Of a DNA stretch of 18,206 nucleotides, positions 6,834-13,929 are shown in pieces. A program made the position numbers and the translations under genes. The notes beneath the pieces are model-generated. The model saw only the letters and a program-made list of their open reading frames with translations, was not told the DNA's origin and made no database searches. This DNA comes from JBCDBH01 sp039184055 (GTDB lineage Bacteria; Acidobacteriota; Thermoanaerobaculia; Multivoradales; J023). Every line of letters begins with the position of its first letter. The stretch's first letter is position 1. The stretch lies in contig JBCDBH010000085.1 of NCBI GenBank assembly GCA_039184055.1, forward strand, positions 1-18,206. Direction: 5' to 3'.

Positions 6834-7844
6834 TCACCCGAAGAGGGGGAGCGATTGTCCGTAGCCGGCTTCCCGCGCTCGGTTGTACACGCCCCACGCG
6901 GTGACGACGTCTTCGATCGACAGCCCCATCGGGCACACCACGATCCGTTCGTCGTCGCTCTCGCGTCCCGGACGGGTGCCGGAAATCAGCTCGTGAAGCT
7001 CAGCGTGGAGACCACTGCGATCGAGCTCACCGCTCTCGGTCATCCGATGCACGATCGTCATGCTGCGGTTGACCTGATCCCAATCGTCGACCACCAGCTT
7101 GTCGGTCTCCCTGACCACGCTCGGATTCGGATCGCGGAGCGACACGTTCAGGAAGAGGCTTCCAGGGGCGAACCACGAGCCCTCCATATAGCCTTCGGCG
7201 GCGGTCGTCGCGGTCACCACGACGTCGCTACCCCGGACCGCCGACTCGGCGTCGGCCGTGCTCTGCCACGAAACGTCGTGATCGGCGGCGAGGCCTTCAC
7301 CGAAGGCCCGCGAGCGATCGGCGTCGTGATCGTAGAGACGCACGGTGTCGAGCTCGGGATGCAGCCGCAACAAACTGCGGCAGATCAGCTCACCGATCAT
7401 GCCGTTGCCGATCACCGCGAGCGATCGAGCCCCCGGACGGATCAGTCGTTTCGAGGCCACCAGCGCCACCGCGGCGGTACGCGTGGCGCTGATCAGCGCA
7501 CCCTCCATCATCGCCACGGGTCGTCCGGTTTCGAGGTCGTTGAGGATCACGAGAGCCGAAGCGCGCTCCATGCCACGCTCCAGGGAGTTGCGGGGCGCGC
7601 TGGCGATCCACTTCATGCCCCAGGTCTGAAACTCACCACCGAGATACGCGGGCATGGCGATAATGCGGCGGGCATCGGGATCGTTCGGAATACGCAAATA
7701 GGGTTTCAAGGGCTGACACGACTCGCCAGCGGCATGCGCCACCAACGCGCCTTCGATCAACGGCACGGCGAGCTGAGGATCACCCCCACCCGCACGTCGA
7801 ACATCGTCACGGCTCAACCAGAGAATTCGATCTTGTTCAGTCAT
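6834..7844 (-). CDS. sbnB: SbnB-like N-(2-amino-2-carboxyethyl)-L-glutamate dehydrogenase (ornithine cyclodeaminase family)
   Basis: This 336-residue protein of the ornithine cyclodeaminase/mu-crystallin fold matches SbnB, which oxidatively cleaves the SbnA product to L-2,3-diaminopropionate and 2-oxoglutarate using NAD. Diagnostic stretches recalled from staphylococcal SbnB are QPLKPYLR (44-51), RIIAMP (60-65), a KWI motif (78-80), MERASALVILNDLETGRP (92-109), MEGALISATRTAAV (113-126), VVDDW (251-255), HAEL (280-283) and PMG-x-x-IED (305-312). The Rossmann loop is GNGMIG (146-151). The ATG at 7844 is preceded by AGGG at short range. It is the first gene of the minus-strand cassette, divergent from the S4 protein gene, so its promoter should lie in 7845-7996. 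Ornithine cyclodeaminase itself is less likely given the SbnA partner. Confidence 0.9.
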   Translation of the reverse strand: MTEQDRILWLSRDDVRRAGGGDPQLAVPLIEGALVAHAAGESCQPLKPYLRIPNDPDARRIIAMPAYLGGEFQTWGMKWIASAPRNSLERGMERASALVILNDLETGRPVAMMEGALISATRTAAVALVASKRLIRPGARSLAVIGNGMIGELICRSLLRLHPELDTVRLYDHDADRSRAFGEGLAADHDVSWQSTADAESAVRGSDVVVTATTAAEGYMEGSWFAPGSLFLNVSLRDPNPSVVRETDKLVVDDWDQVNRSMTIVHRMTESGELDRSGLHAELHELISGTRPGRESDDERIVVCPMGLSIEDVVTAWGVYNRAREAGYGQSLPLFG

Positions 7845-7996
7845 TTGACCCTATTGTAGGCGTATCCGCCCCCATGATGGAGAAAATTTGGCACTCATCA
7901 GACACATATAAACATCGACATGAAGCGAAACAACGAGCCCGCGCGCGGCGGCGAGATCGAAGATCACTAACTATCTTCGGGGGGACGCGATAAGCT
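7845..7996. promoter_or_regulatory. Divergent intergenic region expected to hold promoters for both flanking operons
   Basis: These 152 bp lie between the divergent SbnB-like and S4-protein genes. The 7880-7920 part is clearly AT-richer than its surroundings and includes TTGGCA (7888-7893) and TATAAA (7907-7912) on the plus strand, but only 13 bp separate them. On the minus strand TACAAT (7858-7853) resembles a -10 box 8 bases before the SbnB-like ATG, with no good -35. Region assignment is by position; individual boxes are tentative. Confidence 0.4.
7958..7979 (+). other. 7-bp inverted repeat just upstream of the S4-domain gene
   Basis: CGAAGAT (7958-7964) and ATCTTCG (7973-7979) are perfect inverted copies around the 8-base loop CACTAACT. 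The stem ends at the G-run that would serve as SD for the TTG start at 7997. It could be an operator or a leader hairpin affecting initiation. There is no T-tract, so a terminator is not supported. Confidence 0.35.
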
Positions 7997-8425
7997 TTGC
8001 GGATCGTGTCGACAACGTCGCCTTCCGCCTCGCAAGCGATACAAGTTCGCCTGGATAAATGGCTCCAGGTAGCACGTGTCTTCAAGACACGATCGCAGGC
8101 GACGCGCGCCTGCCAGCTCAACCGCGTTCGGGTCAACGACCAGCCGGCGAAAGCCCACCGCAACGTCGTGATCGGTGACCGGATCGAGGTCGAAATCGAC
8201 CGTGATTGGACTCGGGTGGTGGTCGTCAAGGCTCTGGCCGACAAGCCGATTCGCAAAGATTTGGCGCGTGAGCTCTTCGACGACGAAAGCCCCGAACGCC
8301 CCAAGCTCGATCCCGTGCAGCGCTTGATGCGACGGACACCGGTCGAGCGCGCCAAAGGCCTGGGACGACCCTCGAAACGCGATCGGCGCCAGCTCGACCG
8401 GCTGCGTGGCGGTGACGAAAGCTGA
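7997..8425 (+). CDS. S4-domain RNA-binding protein, Hsp15/HslR-like
   Basis: This is a 142-residue basic protein. An S4 RNA-binding domain spans about 17-65 (VRLDKWLQVARVFKTRSQA, then a VRVN-x-x-x-AK turn and GDRIEVEI), followed by an Arg/Lys-rich tail. Hsp15-type proteins bind rRNA or stalled 50S subunits carrying nascent chains; a general ribosome-associated role is inferred. No ATG fits the start. TTG at 7997 follows a GGGGGGA run by 11 bases, while GTG at 8006 would shorten the protein by 3 residues with weaker SD support. The stop lies 13 bp before the sensor-kinase ATG and inside that gene's SD zone, so it probably heads the 7997-13914 operon. The function of this gene may be unrelated to the downstream signalling genes. 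Confidence 0.85.
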   Translation: MRIVSTTSPSASQAIQVRLDKWLQVARVFKTRSQATRACQLNRVRVNDQPAKAHRNVVIGDRIEVEIDRDWTRVVVVKALADKPIRKDLARELFDDESPERPKLDPVQRLMRRTPVERAKGLGRPSKRDRRQLDRLRGGDES

Positions 8426-8438
8426 GGAGCACCGATCC

Positions 8439-10520
8439 ATGAGTCTGTCGACGCAACCGTTCGAAACCGACGACGCGGCCACCAAGCTTCCGGCGACGAT
8501 TCCCAGCGATCTCCGACCGAGCTGGTGGCAACGTCTGCTCGTCGGTTTGGGTCTGGACAAGATGCCGCGCTTCTCGCTGCTGACACGCCTGGTCTTGGCG
8601 TTGGCGGCGGTGGGTGTCGTCCCCTTCGTGCTCAGCCTCTACCAGATCAACGCCAGTCGCGCGGCGATGGTCGAACAGGTGCAAAAGACCCATCTCGTCG
8701 CGGTGCTGGCGACCGCCGATCGCCTGACCGACCGCATCCGCGCGCTCGCCACCGACTCCGAAAGCGCCGCGCGACGGCTCGACGCGCTCGATGCCAGCGA
8801 GCTCGGTGGTGAGACCGGCGCGGCGATTCTCGCCGAGCTCCTGCGCGGTCGGGGCGACATGCTCGCCGCCGGTCTGTGGCGGGTCGACGGCGACACCCCG
8901 GTGATGGTGCAAACGGCGCGACGCGAAGCGCTCCCCGAAGGCTGGCCACGCATCGTCGAACGCGCAGACGACGCGCTGGTGGCGGCGTACGTCGGCCCCG
9001 ATGCCGAGCCCTGGGTCGAGGCACGCATCCCGTTCGCCGACGATGCGCTCGCGGTGGTCGCGACCTCACGGCTCGGCAACCTCGATCAGCTCATCCGCCC
9101 CGAAGAGATCGGTGATCAGGTGTCGATGATGTTGATCGGTGACGCCGGCCAGATGCTTCATGGCGACACGAGCGCCTTCGCCGACCTGGGTGAGAACCTC
9201 GAGCTTCTCGTCACCTCGGAACACCTTCGCTCCGGGGTCGATCAACTCACGCTGCAAGACGGTGAACGGGTGGTCGCGGCGTTCGCCGAAGTGCCCGACA
9301 CCGGCTTTCGCATCGTCTCGCGACAGCCTTCGGCGGTCGCCGAGATCGCGGCGCAGCGACAGGGTCGGGTGGCCTTGCAGGCGTTCGGCTTGAGCCTGTT
9401 GATGGTGGCGCTGATCGCTGGCGCGGCCTGGCGTACCGTGGTGCGGCCGCTGCGCGCGCTGATCGCTCGTCAACGCCGTCTCGCCGGTCTCGACCACAGC
9501 AGTGGCGCCGAGCTCGACGATCTCGAAAACGCGCTCGAACGGCTCGAAGGCAGTCTCGAAGATCGCGACGCCATGACCAAGGTCTTCCTCGGTCGCTATC
9601 AAGTGGTCGACACCCTCGGCGCGGGTGCGATGGGCACGGTCTTCCGCGGCTTCGATCCGCGGCTCGAGCGTTATGTCGCCCTCAAGACGATCAAGCTCGG
9701 TGAGCTGGCCGGGCTCCAGCGGCGGCGTTTGACCCAGCGGGTGATCAAGGAGGCGCGCACTCTGGCACGGCTGAGTCACCCTCATGTCGTCGGGGTGTAC
9801 GACGTGCTCGCCGAAGGCGACGCCGCCTTTCTCGCCATGGAGCTGGTCGAAGGCGTCAGCCTGGAGCGCTATCTCAAGCTCCACGCGCCTCTTCCCATGG
9901 ATCAGGTGCTCGCCCTGGCGCGCGCCCTCTTCCAGGCGATCGACGCCGCGCACCAGCAGCGGGTGGTGCATCACGACATCAAGCCGGCGAACATTCTGCT
10001 CGGGGTCGATGGCGCCATCAAGGTGACCGACTTCGGCATCGCCGAGCTGGTCGGTGAAGCGATGGAGAGTGACCTGATCTTCGGCACACCGGGGTACCTG
10101 CCACCGGAAGTCTACGAAGGTCACGGCTACCGCCCGACCGCCGATCTTTTCGCGGTTGGTGTCGTGCTCTACCAGGCCACGGTCGGGCATCATCCGTTCC
10201 CGGGTAAAACTGCCAACGAAGTGATGGTCGCGACGCTGGTACGTCCACTGGTCTCGCTACGCAAGCACCGCACAGACGTACCCGAAGCCTTCGACCGCCT
10301 GGTGCTTTCTTTGCTCGCACGCGACGAGTCGATGCGTCCAGCCGACGCCAAGAGCGTGCTCGAGACCCTGACTCCCATCATCCCCGCAGACATCACGTGG
10401 CAACCCCTGTCGTTCACATCCGCCGAGGAGACCATCGACGATGACCGCATCCATGCTTCTCTACTGCCTACTCGCCGTGTCGAGCCCCCCGACGGGCCTC
10501 GGCGCACCGCCGAGTCCTGA
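8439..10520 (+). CDS. Membrane sensor serine/threonine kinase with C-terminal kinase domain and HHD catalytic loop
   Basis: The product is 693 residues. Hydrophobic helices at about 48-69 and 313-330 enclose a 240-residue extracytoplasmic region resembling a Cache-type sensor. A linker/coiled segment (335-380) precedes a Hanks-type kinase (387-645): P-loop GAGAMG (394-399), K416 in VALK, E438, catalytic loop HHDIKPAN (511-518), DFG (531-533) and PPE (555-557). The usual HRD arginine is His, making this a non-RD kinase. The order sensor-TM-kinase resembles chemoreceptors and histidine kinases rather than PknB, where the kinase is N-terminal. ATG at 8439 is preferred over GTG at 8406 because GAGGAG (8424-8429) precedes it by 9 bases. 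The last 80 bp overlap the next gene in another frame. Substrates are unknown; the operon's cNBD protein is one candidate. Confidence 0.92.
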   Translation: MSLSTQPFETDDAATKLPATIPSDLRPSWWQRLLVGLGLDKMPRFSLLTRLVLALAAVGVVPFVLSLYQINASRAAMVEQVQKTHLVAVLATADRLTDRIRALATDSESAARRLDALDASELGGETGAAILAELLRGRGDMLAAGLWRVDGDTPVMVQTARREALPEGWPRIVERADDALVAAYVGPDAEPWVEARIPFADDALAVVATSRLGNLDQLIRPEEIGDQVSMMLIGDAGQMLHGDTSAFADLGENLELLVTSEHLRSGVDQLTLQDGERVVAAFAEVPDTGFRIVSRQPSAVAEIAAQRQGRVALQAFGLSLLMVALIAGAAWRTVVRPLRALIARQRRLAGLDHSSGAELDDLENALERLEGSLEDRDAMTKVFLGRYQVVDTLGAGAMGTVFRGFDPRLERYVALKTIKLGELAGLQRRRLTQRVIKEARTLARLSHPHVVGVYDVLAEGDAAFLAMELVEGVSLERYLKLHAPLPMDQVLALARALFQAIDAAHQQRVVHHDIKPANILLGVDGAIKVTDFGIAELVGEAMESDLIFGTPGYLPPEVYEGHGYRPTADLFAVGVVLYQATVGHHPFPGKTANEVMVATLVRPLVSLRKHRTDVPEAFDRLVLSLLARDESMRPADAKSVLETLTPIIPADITWQPLSFTSAEETIDDDRIHASLLPTRRVEPPDGPRRTAES

Positions 10521-11685
10521 GCTCGCGGTCGCCCCCGGAGCGGTGATCCAGCTTCCGGACGACCAGCGTTACGAAGCGGCATGGGGAGGCGGCGTGCTCC
10601 GTGCGCTCGAGGGTGACCTCACCGCGCCGACCACCTCCGGAGTGCATTGGTTGACCGTCGTGGCGCGGGACGTGGGCTGCACCCCGTCCGATCCGCTATG
10701 GGTGCGGGTCCAGGTCGCGGCTGGCAACGCGAACCGCATCGCGCTCGACGATGCCCCGATCACCGGCGACATCGTGTGGGTCAAGCAGGGTCAGGCGCTC
10801 GAAGGCTATGGCACGGTGTGCGTCGACGGCAGCGCGCCCGAGATCGACCTGCGTTTCGGTGACCAGCGTGGCACCGCGCCGGACGGTGCACCGGTGCTCG
10901 GTCCCGGCGCCACCATCGAGGCGAACGTGCGGGACGTCGACAGTGGCGTCGCGAGCTGGCGACCGATGCTCAATGGCGAGGTGGTAGCGGGCAGTGCGTG
11001 GCAATCGCCGCCGACCGGACGGCACACCGTGAGCGCGGTGGCGCGGGACCATGCCGGCAACGAGCACACCAGCCCCGCACAAACGGTGATCGTCGACCGC
11101 GCGGGTCCCGAGGTCGAGCTGATGGTGCATTTCGCCGGGGTCGAGGGTGACAATGGCGAGCTTTGGTATCGCCCACCCGTCCAGGCCAGCCTCGCGGTCG
11201 ACGAGCCCTACGCCGAGGTGGTGTCGAGCTCGATCAGCGTCGGCGGCACGCCGCTCGAACCCGGGCGCAACGGTACCTTCTTGCTCGACGTACCGCGTGT
11301 CGACCTCGCCGCCACCGACAGTTTTGGCAATCGCACCGAAAAGACCGTCAACCTCTATTTCGATCGTGTGCAGCCATGGCTCGTCGTCTTCGTCGGCGAT
11401 CGGGTCGTCAACCCGGGTACGACGTTCAGCGTCTCACCCGGTGAGACGATCGTCGTCCGTGCCTGGGACGAAGATTCGGGCGTGGTGTCGGTGCGTACCA
11501 GCATCGATTCCGGCCCTTGGAAGGATCAACGAGAACTGGTGTTCGATACCGCCGGTAGGCATCGAATCGAAGCCGAAGCGATCGACTATGTCGGCCGCCG
11601 ACGCAATGTCGGTTGGCGCGTCACGATAGGCGACTCGGCGCCGACGACCGCTGGAGAGTCCCTTTCCGCTGGAGAGTCCAAATGA
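10441..11685 (+). CDS. Exported Ig-like/OmpL47-type repeat protein
   Basis: This 414-residue protein has a probable signal peptide (hydrophobic 4-21, cleavage near GLGA/PPSP at 22). About four beta-sandwich repeats follow (roughly 28-95, 128-220, 222-308, 310-396). Each ends in a D-x-x-GN/GR-like turn: ARDVG (75-79), ARDHAGN (201-207), ATDSFGN (291-297) and AIDYVGR (380-386). Two repeats carry DxDSGV (165-170) and DEDSGV (343-348). This matches Ig-like/OmpL47 repeats found on surface proteins. The last 15 residues contain the AGES duplication. The ATG at 10441 has GAGGAG about 10 bases upstream but lies 80 bp inside the kinase gene; ATG at 10453 would shorten the signal peptide. The stop overlaps the LysM start as ATGA. 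The role is probably extracytoplasmic binding, with unknown ligand. Confidence 0.8.
   Translation: MTASMLLYCLLAVSSPPTGLGAPPSPELAVAPGAVIQLPDDQRYEAAWGGGVLRALEGDLTAPTTSGVHWLTVVARDVGCTPSDPLWVRVQVAAGNANRIALDDAPITGDIVWVKQGQALEGYGTVCVDGSAPEIDLRFGDQRGTAPDGAPVLGPGATIEANVRDVDSGVASWRPMLNGEVVAGSAWQSPPTGRHTVSAVARDHAGNEHTSPAQTVIVDRAGPEVELMVHFAGVEGDNGELWYRPPVQASLAVDEPYAEVVSSSISVGGTPLEPGRNGTFLLDVPRVDLAATDSFGNRTEKTVNLYFDRVQPWLVVFVGDRVVNPGTTFSVSPGETIVVRAWDEDSGVVSVRTSIDSGPWKDQRELVFDTAGRHRIEAEAIDYVGRRRNVGWRVTIGDSAPTTAGESLSAGESK
11648..11679 (+). repeat. 18-bp tandem duplication carrying the SD of the LysM gene
   Basis: CCGCTGGAGAGTCC occurs at 11648-11661 and 11666-11679, an 18-bp period. It encodes the AGESLS/AGESK repeat at the end of the Ig-like protein and supplies two GGAGAG sequences. 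The second (11671-11676) is 5 bases from the LysM ATG at 11682. A slippage duplication that doubled an SD is the simple reading. Confidence 0.6.
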
Positions 11686-11957
11686 GCATCGCGACCCTCG
11701 TCCTCGTCTTGCTCCTCGGTGCCGATCCCGCGGGCGGCGCGACCGACAAAATCGATTGGCACGTCGTCCAGCCGGGTGAAACGCTTCAGGGCATCACCGA
11801 GAGCTATCTCGGCACCTTCCGCTTGTGGCGTGAGAACTGGAAGCTCAATCCGGACATTCAGAACCCCAACCGGCTGTCTCCCGGTCAGCGGATCCGGGTC
11901 ATCGTCGAGCGCACCCTGCCACCGGGTGGCGCCGAAATCGAGGAGGTCGCCAACTAG
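11682..11957 (+). CDS. Exported LysM-domain protein (N-terminal part of an interrupted LysM-FecR protein)
   Basis: The frame encodes 91 residues ending at TAG 11955-11957. A signal peptide (about 1-19, MSIATLVLVLLLGADPAGG) precedes one LysM domain (25-75: WHVVQPGETLQGITESYLG, then W-x-x-N-x-x-LNPDIQNPNRLSPGQRI), which binds peptidoglycan or related glycans in the periplasm. The start is fixed by the ATGA overlap with the previous gene and by GGAGAG five bases upstream. The stop appears premature. The same frame continues without interruption into a FecR domain, and LysM-FecR fusions are a known architecture. The segment just before the stop, GGAEIEEVAN, reads like an interdomain linker. As it stands the product would be a free LysM protein. 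Confidence 0.8.
   Translation: MSIATLVLVLLLGADPAGGATDKIDWHVVQPGETLQGITESYLGTFRLWRENWKLNPDIQNPNRLSPGQRIRVIVERTLPPGGAEIEEVAN
11955..11957 (+). other. In-frame amber codon separating LysM and FecR coding
   Basis: TAG is the only stop between 11682 and 13008 in this frame. The codons after it read VDNNHARSGWLDATVGDRL, which is the start of a FecR domain, so coding resumes at once with no frame change. TAG also ends four other genes here (stops at 3622, 3854, 3861 on the minus strand, and 13914), so the codon is not reassigned genome-wide. Confidence 0.75.
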
Positions 11958-11999
11958 GTCGACAATAACCATGCTCGGAGTGGCTGGCTCGACGCCACG

Positions 12000-13010
12000 G
12001 TGGGTGATCGTCTGGCGCCCCGTGACGGTGTCCGCACCGGTGAACGTTCGTCGACCGTGCTCGCCTTCGACGATCAAAGCCGGCTCCAGCTGACCGAGCA
12101 ATCCCAGGTCTTTCTCCGTGACTACGGCCGCAACCTGCTCGGCGTGCAAGAAGGCGAGATCGAAATCGAGCGTGGGCAAGCCGATCTGACCCTGGTCGCC
12201 GAACGGCCCAATGCAACGGATATCGAGATCATCGTCGGCGATACCGTCACCCGCCCCAAAGTCGGCCCGAGCGGCACCGCCGAAACCCGCACCCGACGTG
12301 ACGACGGTGGCGCGGCGGTCATGGTCTACGGCGGCTCCTCGAATGTCGAGGCCGCTGGCGTCACCGTGCCGGTGCGACGCGGTATGGGCACCACCGTCGA
12401 CAGCGGTGAGCCCCCGAAACCACCCGAGCGGCTGCTCCGCGCGCCGAGCCTCGAGGCACCGGACGCCGGGAGTGAATGGGGCTGGACCAATCCACGTCTG
12501 AGCTGGAAGGCGGTACCCAAAGCGGCGTCCTATGTAGTCGAAATCTGCGCCGACACGGCGTGCACCGCGCTCCTGGCGCGCGCCGAGAACATCGCCGAAA
12601 CGAGCTGGATCGCCAACGTTCCGCTCCCGGCGGCCGAGCTCCACTGGCGGGTCACCGCGCGTTCGTCGAGCGGCCTCGATGGCTATCCGGCCACCACGCG
12701 GGCCTACACCGCCACCACCGCGCGTCACGACGCCAATGCGCCGACCGTATCGGTCGCCATTGCCGGTGCCGGACATGTCGATTCGGATGGTAGCCTCGTC
12801 GTGGCACCGGGAAGCGCACTCCGTGTATGGGTGCGTGACGACGCGTCGGGCACCGCGGCGGTACGGGCACGCTGGAATGAGGGAGAGTGGCAAAACGTTA
12901 GTGGAGACTTGGCGGTTCCCAGCGCCCAAAGTCAGCTCGAAGTGGTAAGCGAGGACATGCTCGGGAGACAAAGCGCGCCGCTCACGGTGACGGTGCGACC
13001 GAGCCTTTGA
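12000..13010 (+). CDS. FecR-domain protein with fibronectin-like and Ig-like C-terminus (downstream part of split LysM-FecR gene)
   Basis: Numbered from GTG at 12000 (336 residues). FecR domain about 1-135: VGD-x-L, GVRTGERSS, LAFDDQSRLQLTEQSQVFL and GEIEIERGQ are characteristic. A fibronectin-III-like domain follows at 155-240 (LSWKAVPKAASYVVEI; ELHWRVTAR). An Ig-like domain at 246-333 resembles the repeats of the 10441 gene (DDASGT; SEDMLGR). FecR domains are periplasmic; in Gram-negative iron systems they relay signals to sigma factors, and in fusions like this they are of unknown role. There is no signal peptide and no SD before GTG 12000, and FecR-like sequence extends back to 11958, directly after the amber. 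It is therefore probably not an independent gene but the rest of the LysM protein, made only by read-through or not made. Coding quality is otherwise intact. Confidence 0.7.
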   Translation: MGDRLAPRDGVRTGERSSTVLAFDDQSRLQLTEQSQVFLRDYGRNLLGVQEGEIEIERGQADLTLVAERPNATDIEIIVGDTVTRPKVGPSGTAETRTRRDDGGAAVMVYGGSSNVEAAGVTVPVRRGMGTTVDSGEPPKPPERLLRAPSLEAPDAGSEWGWTNPRLSWKAVPKAASYVVEICADTACTALLARAENIAETSWIANVPLPAAELHWRVTARSSSGLDGYPATTRAYTATTARHDANAPTVSVAIAGAGHVDSDGSLVVAPGSALRVWVRDDASGTAAVRARWNEGEWQNVSGDLAVPSAQSQLEVVSEDMLGRQSAPLTVTVRPSL

Positions 13011-13020
13011 TGGAGCCAGG

Positions 13021-13914
13021 ATGTTCTTCAAGAAGAGTCGTGACGAGAAGCTTCTCGAAATCAACGCGCTGATCGCGCGTGGTCATGACGCGAAAGCGAT
13101 TTCCCGTATCAGCGAGCTTCTCAAAGAGGAGCCGGAGAGCCGGCACCTGCGGCAGCTCTACGCCGATAGACTGGTGCGGGTCGGGGATATCGATCGCGCC
13201 GTCGAAACACTTCTCGGACTCGCCGACGACCTCGCCGAACGTGGGTTTTCCGCCAAAGCGGTCGCGCTGACCAAACGCATCCAGCGAATCAAACCCGAGG
13301 CTCAAATCGACCGCGTGCTCGAACGAATCGTCGAGAGTGGAACCTTCCAGGCACCGCCGCTTGCGTCCCAGCCGGAATCCGAGCCCGAAGAGCCACGGTC
13401 GCTCGCCGAGGTTCTCGAGCAAGACACCGGCGGGCTGCCGACGCAGCGCACCTCGGAGTACCTGCTCCCCGACTTGTGGGGCACGGGTGAGAGCCCGTCC
13501 ACCGTCGATCGCGCGGCGCGCGCCTCGATCTTCAACGGGCTCAGCGTCAACGCCTTGACCGCACTGATCGCCAATCTCCATCTGCTCGCCAAACAACCCG
13601 GGGCGATCATTCAAACCGAAGGCGAGCGCGCCAACACCCTTTTTGTCCTCACGTCGGGCGTGGCGCGCGTCTATCGTTGCGACGAAAACGGTCGCAATCG
13701 CCAACTCCACCTGATCAGCGACGGCGATTTCTTCGGCGAGCAATCGGCTCTCGAACGGGGGGCGCGACACGCTCTCACCGTCGTCGCCGCCACCACCTGC
13801 GAGCTGCTCGAGCTCGACCGCGCGGCCTTCGAGTACATCGCCGCCGAGAATCCCGGCGTGCGCGAGCTGCTCCTCGAAGCGCACGAGAAACGCGTCGCGG
13901 GGATCTGGGACTAG
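13021..13914 (+). CDS. TPR-like plus cyclic-nucleotide-binding-domain protein
   Basis: This 297-residue soluble protein has an N-terminal helical repeat region (about 8-105), like a TPR or bacterial transcriptional-activation-type repeat, then a Pro/Glu/Ser-rich linker (106-160) and a cNMP-binding domain (about 168-285). The phosphate-binding cassette is GDFFGEQSALERGARHALTV (235-254), with FGE at 238-240 and an Arg at 249 near the canonical position. There is no DNA-binding HTH after the cNBD, so it is not a CRP-type regulator; a scaffold or effector role is inferred. The ATG follows GGAG (13012-13015) by 5 bases and lies 10 bp after the FecR stop, making it the last gene of the operon. It is cytoplasmic and a candidate partner of the upstream kinase. 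The bound nucleotide, if any, is unknown. Confidence 0.88.
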   Translation: MFFKKSRDEKLLEINALIARGHDAKAISRISELLKEEPESRHLRQLYADRLVRVGDIDRAVETLLGLADDLAERGFSAKAVALTKRIQRIKPEAQIDRVLERIVESGTFQAPPLASQPESEPEEPRSLAEVLEQDTGGLPTQRTSEYLLPDLWGTGESPSTVDRAARASIFNGLSVNALTALIANLHLLAKQPGAIIQTEGERANTLFVLTSGVARVYRCDENGRNRQLHLISDGDFFGEQSALERGARHALTVVAATTCELLELDRAAFEYIAAENPGVRELLLEAHEKRVAGIWD

Positions 13915-13929
13915 CCCGACCCCTAGAAG

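Noticed and set aside
7853..7858. TACAAT as a -10 box for the SbnB-like operon
   Set aside because: It is only 8 bases from the ATG, with no acceptable -35 at 16-18 bp, so it is mentioned only within the intergenic region.
9066..10193. 375-residue minus-strand frame opposite the sensor kinase
   Set aside because: It is antisense to invariant kinase motifs and rich in Asp/His/Gln/Arg without recognisable domains, so it is a shadow.
11586..13064. 492-residue minus-strand frame across the LysM-FecR region
   Set aside because: It is Arg/Gly-rich and antisense to clear LysM, FecR and Ig-like domains. Its lack of stops reflects codon bias.
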